Shown: one piece after another, positions 50,536-57,269 of the stretch | Layout: every line of letters starts with the position of its first letter | Numbering within the stretch: the stretch's first letter is position 1 | Assembly: GCA_016791475.1 (NCBI GenBank) | Contig: JAEUWI010000029.1 | Span: forward strand, 1 to 64,000 | DNA from: Candidatus Hydrogenedentota bacterium | GTDB taxonomy: Bacteria > Hydrogenedentota > Hydrogenedentia > Hydrogenedentales > JAEUWI01 | DNA: 64,000 nucleotides | Reading direction: 5' to 3' | Translations under genes and position numbers: made by a program | The notes under the pieces: generated by a model | Database searches by the model: none | The model's input: only the letters and a program-made list of their open reading frames with translations | What the model was told of the DNA's origin: nothing

Positions 50536-50586
50536 GATGTGTTAGCTTCCTGTTGTTTTTATGTGAAGGAGTTTGATTATTTGTGA

Positions 50587-50614
50587 TTGATTTCTTCCGA
50601 AAATATAGTATAAA
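50587..50614 (+). promoter_or_regulatory. Promoter of the DeoR-family regulator
   Basis: TTGATT (50587-50592), a 16-base spacer and TATAAA (50609-50614), 31 bases before ATG 50646, in the AT-rich divergent region shared with the reductase operon. The regulator probably binds here; I saw no clear operator repeat. Confidence 0.55.
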
Positions 50615-50645
50615 CTCTCACTAAGTTTCAAGGACTATCTTTTGT

Positions 50646-51440
50646 ATGCCTACTGCCCAGATTCATAAGACACGGGAAATCGCTGCGGAGCGCGTGGACA
50701 GGCTGCGTGCTATTCTACGCGAAAACGCGATTGTCCGGGTAGATGAACTCTGCGCGACGCTTCAGGTTTCTCCTGCCACGGTCCGGCGCGATCTGGAAGA
50801 GCTGGAGCGCCTCGGTGAGGCCCGTCGCGTTCATGGCGGCGCGGTTTCGGTGGGGGAGAAGCGCTATGAAGAGCCCTTCTTCGACGACAAGGCCGCCTTC
50901 GCCAAATCGGAGAAGCAGCGGATCGCCCGTAAGGCCCTGGAATTGATTGCGCCCCGCGACACGATCTATCTCGACGGCGGCAGCACGGCGTTGGAACTCG
51001 CGCGACTGCTGCGCGACTACGGCGGCGCGATCACCATCGTGACGAATTCTCTGCGCGCGGCCACCGAACTCGCGGGCAGCGGACCTCAGTTGATCCTCAT
51101 TGGCGGCGAGTTGCGCCGCTTGAGCCAGACGATGGTCGGGCCGCTAACGCGCCTGATGTTGGAACCGATGCATATCGACAAGGCCTTTATGGGCACCATC
51201 GGCCTCTCGCTGAAAGCGGGCCTTACCACGACCGATGCGGGCGAAGCCTACACCAAAGAATTGGTGATGGAGCGGGCGAGCGAGGTCATTCTTCTCGCCG
51301 ACAGCAATAAAGTAGGCGTGGTGACCTTCGCCCAGGCGGGCAAGTTGTCTCAGTTAGATGTGCTGGTGACGGATGCGCCCCTGCCGCGTGATTATGAAGA
51401 GTATTGTGAAGCGAATGACGTTCGGGTGATGGTGGCGTAG
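50646..51440 (+). CDS. DeoR/GlpR-family transcriptional regulator
   Basis: A 264-residue regulator. The N-terminal winged helix (about 15-70) contains RVDELCATLQVSPATVRRDL and EELERLGEARRVHGGAV, the DeoR signature. The C-terminal sugar-phosphate sensor (~80-255) has YLDGGSTALELARLL, IVTNSLRAATEL, LIGGELRRLSQTMVGP and TTDAGEAYTKELVMERA. It is expected to repress in the absence of a phosphorylated sugar. Its divergent position next to the reductase and aldolase fusion strongly suggests those as targets. Confidence 0.93.
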   Translation: MPTAQIHKTREIAAERVDRLRAILRENAIVRVDELCATLQVSPATVRRDLEELERLGEARRVHGGAVSVGEKRYEEPFFDDKAAFAKSEKQRIARKALELIAPRDTIYLDGGSTALELARLLRDYGGAITIVTNSLRAATELAGSGPQLILIGGELRRLSQTMVGPLTRLMLEPMHIDKAFMGTIGLSLKAGLTTTDAGEAYTKELVMERASEVILLADSNKVGVVTFAQAGKLSQLDVLVTDAPLPRDYEEYCEANDVRVMVA

Positions 51441-51445
51441 TAAAG

Positions 51446-51524
51446 CGGGAGCGCGGGTTTTCCTACCCGCGTATCGTGTGCCAAAGGCACACGATGTACA
51501 CGGACAAGAAAGTCCGTGCTCCCG
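51446..51524. repeat. Cloverleaf-forming REP-like repeat
   Basis: CGGGAGC (51446-51452) pairs with GCTCCCG (51518-51524) and encloses three hairpins: GCGGGT/ACCCGC (51453-51470), ATCGTGTGCC-AAA-GGCACACGAT (51473-51495, ten perfect pairs) and CACGGAC/GTCCGTG (51499-51518, its last base shared with the closing stem). It fills the gap between the DeoR and E2 genes and resembles the element at 45088. Confidence 0.9.
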
Positions 51525-51569
51525 GGCGTCGCTTTTGAATGAGTCTAGAACAGGAAGACAGGAAACCCA

Positions 51570-52907
51570 ATGCACGAAATTAAACTCCCCCAACTGGGAC
51601 AGAGCGTGGAAGAGGCCGAAATCACGCAGTGGCTGAAGAAGGAAGGCGACACCATCGCATTGGGCGAGCCGATCTTCACCATCCAGACCGACAAGGCCGA
51701 AATCGAATGTGAATCCACCGCCGCCGGCGTACTTCGCAAGATCATCATCGCCGAGGGGATCGAAGTGCCCGTGCTGACCGTGGTCGCGCTGGTGGGCGAT
51801 GCGAACGAAGCCCTGCCGGATCTCCCCGGTGCCCCGGCAGCCGCCCCTGCGCCTGCGGCCGCGCCAGTTGCCGCGCCGGCTCCCGTGGCTGCTCCTGCTC
51901 CAGTTGCCGCGTCCACGCCGGTGGCCGAAGTGCCCGCGGCCAACGCCGGTGGCGCCATCTCGCCACGCGCGCGCTCCGCGGCGGATCGCCTCCATATCGA
52001 TTCCTCTTTCGTCGCCGGTACGGGCCCCGAAGGTCGCATCATCGAAGAAGACGTGCTGGCTTACAGCGAAAAGCGAGACGCGGTACGCTCCACCCCAACC
52101 GCCCGCAAGATCGCCCGCGAGCATGGCATCGACATCACCACGGTGGCCCCCGGCGGCGCGACGGGCCGAGTGGAAAAGGACGATGTACTCGCTGCGGCCT
52201 CTGCTGCACCCGCAGTCCCGGCGGCCCCAGTGTCCCTGCCCGCGACGACCGGCGAGCGCGTACCCCTTACGCCCATGCGCAAGATCATTGCCCAGCGCAT
52301 GGTGGAGAGCAAGTTTGGCGCGCCCCATTTCTACATCACCGTGGAAGTGGACATGAAGGAGGCCGTGGCCTTCCGTGGCGCTCTGCCGAACTTCAAGCCC
52401 TCCTTCAACGACCTCGTCATGCGCGCCACGACCCGGGCCATCCAGGCCTTTCCCGTGGTGAACGCCAAGTGGCTCGGCGACGCCATTGAAATGCGCAGCA
52501 CCATCAACCTGGGCTTCGCTGTGGCGCTGCCCGCCGGACTCATTGTGCCGGTAGTGAAGGGGATCGAGACGAAGTCCCTGCAGGACATCAGCCGCGACTG
52601 CAAGGCCCTGGTGGAGAAGGCCAAGACCGGCAAACTCACGCCGGATGATTACCAGGGCAACACCTTCACGGTGTCGAACCTCGGTGCTTTCGGTGTGGAC
52701 CACTTCACGGCCATCATCAACCAGCCCGACAGCGCAATCCTGGCCATCGGCCAGATCAAGGACCGCCCGGTGGTTATCGACGGCGGCATCCAGGTGCGCC
52801 CGATCATGAAGCTGACCCTGAGCAGCGATCACCGTGTTATCGACGGGGCCGTCGCGGCGCAGTTCATGGGCCACCTGAAGACCCTGCTGGAGACGGCGGA
52901 TTTTTGA
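51570..52907 (+). CDS. 2-oxoacid dehydrogenase E2 (dihydrolipoyl acyltransferase) with two E3-binding domains
   Basis: A 445-residue E2 that passes the acyl group from E1 to CoA. One lipoyl domain (1-80) carries the lipoylated Lys in TIQTDKAEIECES. After an Ala/Pro linker (~88-128) come two peripheral subunit-binding domains, ISPRARSAADRLHIDSSFVA...GRIIEEDVLAY and TPTARKIAREHGIDITTVA...GRVEKDDVLAA. The catalytic domain (~225-445) ends in SSDHRVIDGAVAAQFM with the active His and Asp. Most E2 proteins have one binding domain, so two is unusual. The fused E1 lies 227 bases downstream; no E3 gene is present. Pyruvate and branched-chain substrates cannot be told apart. Confidence 0.93.
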   Translation: MHEIKLPQLGQSVEEAEITQWLKKEGDTIALGEPIFTIQTDKAEIECESTAAGVLRKIIIAEGIEVPVLTVVALVGDANEALPDLPGAPAAAPAPAAAPVAAPAPVAAPAPVAASTPVAEVPAANAGGAISPRARSAADRLHIDSSFVAGTGPEGRIIEEDVLAYSEKRDAVRSTPTARKIAREHGIDITTVAPGGATGRVEKDDVLAAASAAPAVPAAPVSLPATTGERVPLTPMRKIIAQRMVESKFGAPHFYITVEVDMKEAVAFRGALPNFKPSFNDLVMRATTRAIQAFPVVNAKWLGDAIEMRSTINLGFAVALPAGLIVPVVKGIETKSLQDISRDCKALVEKAKTGKLTPDDYQGNTFTVSNLGAFGVDHFTAIINQPDSAILAIGQIKDRPVVIDGGIQVRPIMKLTLSSDHRVIDGAVAAQFMGHLKTLLETADF

Positions 52908-52951
52908 GAAAGAGTTTAACCGCAAATTAACGCAAATTTGTTGGTTTCTTA

Positions 52952-53057
52952 GCCCCGCAGGGGCGACATAGCGTAGTCCGCCGCAGGCGGATGAAGCGAG
53001 GTACGAGCGGAACCCTGGGGACACAAGTTAAAAAGTTTGTTTGAGCCCTGAAAGGGC
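52952..53057. repeat. GCCCC-GCA-GGGGC type dispersed hairpin repeat
   Basis: Three tri-loop hairpins: GCCCC-GCA-GGGGC (52952-52964), TCCGCC-GCA-GGCGGA (52977-52991) and GCCCT-GAA-AGGGC (53045-53057), with the text GGGGCGACATAG / GGGCGGCACAGAG after the first and third. This resembles the 'GCCCTGAAAGGGC' element dispersed in planctomycete-like genomes. It occupies the gap between the E2 and E1 genes. Confidence 0.75.
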
Positions 53058-53134
53058 GGCACAGAGATTTTCATCCGCGCACCAAACCGCGCGAAAACGA
53101 TATTGCAACGTTAAACCAAAACAAGGAACCACCC

Positions 53135-55666
53135 ATGCCCAAGCCCCTCATGGTCGTGCCGGAAGTAGTCCGGAAATCCGACTACGTCAAGATCGGCGAC
53201 ATCCCCGTCAACGCCTACAAGAAATCCGTCAAAGACGAGCTGAAGAGCAACAAGGCCATCACGCCCGAGCGTCTGCTCCGCGCCTACCGCGACATGGTGG
53301 TCATCCGCGAATTCGAGAACATGCTCGACAGCATCAAAAAGACCCAGAGCTACCAGGGCATCAACTACAACCACGCCGGCCCCGCCCACCTTTCCACCGG
53401 GCAGGAAGCCGCCGCCGTGGGCGAGTGCTTCCACCTCGCGGTGAACGACCACATCTTCGGCAGCCACCGCAGCCACGGCGAAGTGATCGCCAAGGGCATG
53501 CGCGCCATCGACGAGCTGCGCGACACCGGCCTCCAGGGCATCATGGAAAGCTTCTGGGATGGGCGCATCCTTCGCATCGTCGAGAAGAACGAGCCCGACT
53601 GGACGGGCCTCAAGGCGGGGAAGAAAGACGCCCTCAGCACCGTCGACAAGGAGGAACTCGGCATCGACTTCTTGCTCTACGGCCTACTCGCCGAGATCTT
53701 CGGTCGCGAGACCGGCTTCAACAAGGGCATGGGCGGTTCCATGCACGTGTTCTTTACACCCTTTGGCATCTATCCGAACAACGCCCTCGTGGGTGGCAGT
53801 GCCGACATCGCCACGGGCTCTGCGCTCTTCAAGAAGGTGCAGCAGGCCGGCGGCATCACCATTGCCAACATCGGTGACGCCTCCATGGGCTGCGGCCCGG
53901 TGTGGGAAGCCCTCGGCTTTGCCTCCATGGGCCAGTTCACCCGCCTGTGGGAGAAGGACTTCCGCGGCGGCCTGCCCATCGTCTTCAATTTCATGAACAA
54001 CTTCTACGGCATGGGCGGCCAGCCCATCGGCGAGACCATGGGCTTTGATCGACTGGCCCGCGTGGGCGCGGCGGTGAATCCCGATTGCATGCACGCGGAA
54101 TGCGTGGACGGCAACAACCCCCTCAGCGTGGCGGATGCCTACCAGCGCAAGCTGGAATTGCTCCATGCGGGCAAAGGGCCGGTCCTGCTCGATGTGCAGT
54201 GCTACCGCCAGACCGGCCACTCCCCGAGCGACCAGTCTTCCTACCGCGAGCGTGAAGAGATCGAGATGTGGCGCAAGGTCGACCCCATTGTCGAGTTCGG
54301 CGGCAAGCTGGTAGATGCCGGCGTCGCCACCCAGGCCGATCTGGACGCGGTCCAGGCCTATGCCACTCGCAAATGCACCAAGGCCTGCCGCCTCGCGGTG
54401 GACTGCGATCACTCGCCGCGCCTGGCCCTCGGTGTTCGCACTGGGATCGCCCCGATCATGTTCAGCAATGAAATCGATGCCGCCCTGCCCGGCCTGCGCC
54501 GCAAGGACGACGTGAACATTCCCATGGAAGAGATTCCCCGAGTCAAGTCCATCGCGAAGAAGTCCCGCAAGGGTATCGACGAGACCGGCGCGGTGCTCAA
54601 GGGCACCAAGGCCGTAACCTACGGCGAAGCCATCTTCGAAGCCGTCGTGCACCACTTCTACAACGACCACCGTCTGGTGGCCTATGGTGAAGAAAACCGC
54701 GACTGGGGCGGCGCCTTCGCCGTGTACCAGGGTCTCACCGAAGCCCTGCCCTATCACCGTCTCTTCAACTCGCCCATCTCCGAAGCGGCCATCGTGGGTA
54801 CCGGCGTGGGCTATGCCCTCGAAGGCGGCAAGGCCCTGGTGGAGCTGATGTATTGCGATTTCCTCGGCCGGGCCGGTGATGAAGTATTCAATCAGATGTC
54901 CAAATGGCAGGCCATGTCCGGCGGCTACTGCAAGATGCCCATCGTACTGCGCGTGTCCGTCGGCAACAAGTATGGCGCCCAGCACTCCCAGGACTGGACC
55001 GCCCTCTGCGCCCACATCCCCGGCCTGAAAGTTGTGTTCCCCGCCACGCCCTACGACGCCAAGGGCATGATGGCCACCGCCCTCAGTGGGAATGATCCGG
55101 TGGTGTTCTTCGAGAGCCAGCGCCTCTACAGCAGCCAGACCGAGACGGTCCACCCCGAAGGCGTGCCTGCGGAATACTACCGCGTGCCCATCGGCGAACC
55201 CTTCGTGGCGAAGGAAGGCAAGGACCTCACCATTCTCACCTTCGGCGCGACCCTCTACCGCGCGCTGGACGCCGCGAAGCAGCTCGAAGAGCAGCACGGT
55301 ATCTCCACCGAAGTCATCGACGGACGCAGCCTGGTACCCTTCGACTACTCCACGCTCTACCAGTCCGTGAAGAAGACCGGCCGCCTCATCCTCGCGAGCG
55401 ACGCCTGCGAACGCGGCAGCTTCATGCACACTATCGCTTCGCAGATCAGCACCATGGCCTTCGACCACCTCGACGCGCCCCCGGTCGTCCTCGGCGCCTA
55501 CAACTGGATCGTGCCTCCGGCGGAAATGGAAGACGAATACTTCCCGCAGCCCTTCTGGTTTCTGGACGCCTTCCACACCCACATCAAGCCCCTGCCCGGC
55601 TACACGCCCACGCTGAACTTGAGCGCGGGCGAGATGATCAGCCTGTCCAAGATGGATGTGTGCTGA
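53135..55666 (+). CDS. Fused alpha-beta E1 component of a 2-oxoacid dehydrogenase
   Basis: An 843-residue TPP enzyme that decarboxylates a 2-oxoacid and passes the acyl group to E2. The alpha part (about 40-440) has RAYRDMVVIREFENML, HLSTGQEAAAVGECF and the TPP motif from GDASMGCGPVWEAL to FNFMNNFYGMGG, with extra residues (FTRLWEKDFRGG) inside it. The beta part (~490-830) has AVTYGEAIFEAVVHHF, YGEENRDWGGAF, NSPISEAAIVGTGVGYALEG and VGNKYGAQHSQDWTAL. Fusion of the two chains is known in several lineages. It follows E2 in the same direction, the reverse of the usual E1-E2 order. A clear terminator follows. Confidence 0.93.
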   Translation: MPKPLMVVPEVVRKSDYVKIGDIPVNAYKKSVKDELKSNKAITPERLLRAYRDMVVIREFENMLDSIKKTQSYQGINYNHAGPAHLSTGQEAAAVGECFHLAVNDHIFGSHRSHGEVIAKGMRAIDELRDTGLQGIMESFWDGRILRIVEKNEPDWTGLKAGKKDALSTVDKEELGIDFLLYGLLAEIFGRETGFNKGMGGSMHVFFTPFGIYPNNALVGGSADIATGSALFKKVQQAGGITIANIGDASMGCGPVWEALGFASMGQFTRLWEKDFRGGLPIVFNFMNNFYGMGGQPIGETMGFDRLARVGAAVNPDCMHAECVDGNNPLSVADAYQRKLELLHAGKGPVLLDVQCYRQTGHSPSDQSSYREREEIEMWRKVDPIVEFGGKLVDAGVATQADLDAVQAYATRKCTKACRLAVDCDHSPRLALGVRTGIAPIMFSNEIDAALPGLRRKDDVNIPMEEIPRVKSIAKKSRKGIDETGAVLKGTKAVTYGEAIFEAVVHHFYNDHRLVAYGEENRDWGGAFAVYQGLTEALPYHRLFNSPISEAAIVGTGVGYALEGGKALVELMYCDFLGRAGDEVFNQMSKWQAMSGGYCKMPIVLRVSVGNKYGAQHSQDWTALCAHIPGLKVVFPATPYDAKGMMATALSGNDPVVFFESQRLYSSQTETVHPEGVPAEYYRVPIGEPFVAKEGKDLTILTFGATLYRALDAAKQLEEQHGISTEVIDGRSLVPFDYSTLYQSVKKTGRLILASDACERGSFMHTIASQISTMAFDHLDAPPVVLGAYNWIVPPAEMEDEYFPQPFWFLDAFHTHIKPLPGYTPTLNLSAGEMISLSKMDVC

Positions 55667-55694
55667 AGGTAGCGCGCGATAGCTGAAGATTAGA

Positions 55695-55725
55695 ACGGGC
55701 CGCCCGACTGGACGGCCCGTTTTTA
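55695..55725 (+). terminator. Rho-independent terminator after E1
   Basis: ACGGGCCG (55695-55702) pairs perfectly with CGGCCCGT (55713-55720), followed by TTTTT, 29 bases after the E1 stop codon. Confidence 0.93.
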
Positions 55726-55818
55726 TAATGTCGGGGTCACGGGCGGCTCAGACCAATCAGAAGCAAGCATCCGATCGGTCCTGTCCGTCCTATCCGTCCA
55801 ATTCGTGACTTGGCCTCC

Positions 55819-55847
55819 TTGACAGAATACTCCGCCTCGGCTAGGAT
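55819..55847 (+). promoter_or_regulatory. Sigma-70-like promoter before the antitoxin remnants
   Basis: TTGACA (55819-55824), a 17-base spacer and TAGGAT (55842-55847), 121 bases before the first antitoxin gene. The leader in between contains only a 14-codon frame (ATG 55879) with no recognisable content. Confidence 0.6.
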
Positions 55848-55968
55848 GAAGTTGCTGGCAACGAATACAAGTGATCACGATGGCCGACTACGACGTACGC
55901 GGAAGATGCGGCGGAGTTGTATAGTGGCTTAAAGCGATTAAATCAGCCCAAAGAAAGGGGGCCAAACC

Positions 55969-56205
55969 ATGACCTATCAAGGCCACATTGAATCAGGCAA
56001 GGTCGTGTTCGACGAGCCCGTCCAATTGGTCGAGGGTGCCCGGGTTCGCGTCGAATTATTTCCGGTAGATCATGACACAGTGCCTCCCTCCACCGGAAAG
56101 ACGCTGGCGGAGGAACTCGCCAGCGTAATCGGCAGGGCGAGTGGACTTCCCGGGGATAGTTCCGAGAACCACGACAGATACCTTCGGGACGAACACTCGG
56201 CGTGA
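55969..56205 (+). CDS. Antitoxin-like protein (DUF104/AF2212-like)
   Basis: A 78-residue protein starting MTYQGHIESGKVVFDEPVQL followed by VEGARVRVEL. This short beta start (GxVxNGxVVLDEPxxLPEGxxVxV) is typical of AF2212/DUF104 antitoxins that pair with PIN toxins. The acidic C-terminus (HDRYLRDEHSA) would contact the toxin. GGGGG precedes ATG 55969. Its stop overlaps by four bases (GTGA) the start of a truncated PIN toxin, the normal arrangement of such operons, so this is an antitoxin gene that has lost its toxin. Confidence 0.75.
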   Translation: MTYQGHIESGKVVFDEPVQLVEGARVRVELFPVDHDTVPPSTGKTLAEELASVIGRASGLPGDSSENHDRYLRDEHSA

Positions 56206-56273
56206 AAGCCGTCTTCGTGGACACGTCATTCTACCTCGCGCTGCTGGATCCGGGAGACCAATGGCACAAATAG
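56202..56273 (+). pseudogene. Truncated PIN-domain toxin (VapC-like), 23 codons left
   Basis: GTG 56202 overlaps the antitoxin stop and opens KAVFVDTSFYLALLDPGDQW, the start of a PIN domain with the first catalytic Asp (FVDTSF), then HK and a TAG stop at 56271-56273. PIN toxins are about 130 residues, so more than 80% is missing. The following 100 bases show no continuation in another frame that I can recognise. A dead toxin. Confidence 0.8.
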
Positions 56274-56372
56274 GCGCCAAGACCCTCCAAGGCGGAAACT
56301 GACGCGCAAGAGCTTGCGGACTTACCGATGCTGGGTAACATTCGGGGGCTCGCTTGTCTGAGATAGAAATTC

Positions 56373-56582
56373 ATGAGAATTGCTCTCGAAATAGATGACA
56401 AACTCTTCCAAAGCGCGGCGCAACTTCTGGGCACGGACGACCACTCGACGGTGATTAATGCCGCGCTCCAGGTCCTCGTGGAACGCGAAAGCGCGCGACG
56501 GCTTGTGAATCTCGGCGGGAGCGATCCTGATATGAGCGTAATTCCTCGTCGGCGCACGCCAAAGGGGCCACCGAGCACATGA
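56373..56582 (+). CDS. VapB-family antitoxin
   Basis: A 69-residue protein: MRIALEIDDKLFQSAAQLLG, then TVINAALQVLVERESARRLVNLGGSDPD. The beta strand followed by a T--INAAL--L-ERE-ARRL-NLGGS block is the ribbon-helix-helix VapB type (DUF2191) that normally precedes a VapC PIN nuclease. Here the next gene, overlapping by four bases (ATGA), encodes a membrane protein instead. The ribosome site is weak. It lies 100 bases after the broken toxin, so this stretch has been a toxin-antitoxin hotspot. Confidence 0.85.
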   Translation: MRIALEIDDKLFQSAAQLLGTDDHSTVINAALQVLVERESARRLVNLGGSDPDMSVIPRRRTPKGPPST

Positions 56583-57157
56583 TTGTCCTCACCATCGTTC
56601 TGGTCGTTTTTGGTGTATTTATCCAAGTTATTAGCGCCCTCTCAGGGCTCATCTGCCGGAAACGGCCTACGGACGTGAGCGAGAGCTTCTCGCCCATCCT
56701 TGTCCCGCTGCTTGGGCCTCTGTCGCTTACACTCGCGATAATCCTGAACAAATGGCCGTGGTGGCTGATACTGATCGCCTGTATGACCGATCTCGGAACA
56801 CTGGTTCTTCTCTGGTATCTCCCGGCAATCATCAGGGAAGAGTCGAAAACATCCCGCTTCACTTGCGTAATGCGACTTAAAGGCAGGTTTGACAATGCGC
56901 ATACCGTCTTGACCTTCCATACTTCTGGAAAATACAGCCTGCAAAAGCGATGGAGTCGCCCCTTAAAAGAGGGCGATGCCATTGAGACGGGAGAATTGGG
57001 CACGTTTGCGGAAACCACCGATGGCTATGCCTTGACTTCGGATGAGGGGATTAAGCGAGATTTGGTTCGCGATGGAAAGGCATACCGCGTGAAACTCGAA
57101 TCCGAATTGCCGGAGCGGTGTCCATATCTTTCGATTGCAGGTTGGATACTTGTTTGA
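56579..57157 (+). CDS. Unrecognised membrane protein coupled to VapB
   Basis: A 192-residue protein with about three transmembrane helices: 1-26 (IVLTIVLVVFGVFIQVISAL), ~40-58 (LVPLLGPLSLTLAIIL) and ~62-83 (WWLILIACMTDLGTLVLLWY). The C-terminal ~100 residues are a soluble beta-rich domain (FTCVMRLKGRFDNAHTVLTF, GTFAETTDGYALTSDEG). Its ATG overlaps the VapB stop by four bases, precisely where a VapC start would be, so it is probably co-translated. I know no family. Either it replaced a toxin by recombination or it is the partner of this antitoxin; the sequence cannot decide. Confidence 0.65.
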   Translation: MIVLTIVLVVFGVFIQVISALSGLICRKRPTDVSESFSPILVPLLGPLSLTLAIILNKWPWWLILIACMTDLGTLVLLWYLPAIIREESKTSRFTCVMRLKGRFDNAHTVLTFHTSGKYSLQKRWSRPLKEGDAIETGELGTFAETTDGYALTSDEGIKRDLVRDGKAYRVKLESELPERCPYLSIAGWILV

Positions 57158-57269
57158 GAATGATAGGTAGCATCTGAGCGAGGCCGTTCTCTGCAAATGA
57201 GCCAGTTCGCATCATCGCATTTTACCGCGATGCCCTGCTAAGATGCTCCCGCTATAAGGAGAGCTCCCC

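Noticed and set aside
51446-51524. Cloverleaf-like fold considered as a tRNA gene
   Set aside because: The arms do not have tRNA dimensions. There is no GTTCRA T-loop, no anticodon arm of correct length and no CCA end.
53684-55582. Minus-strand frame of 632 codons opposite the fused E1
   Set aside because: The TPP motif and E1 beta motifs on the plus strand leave no room for a second gene.
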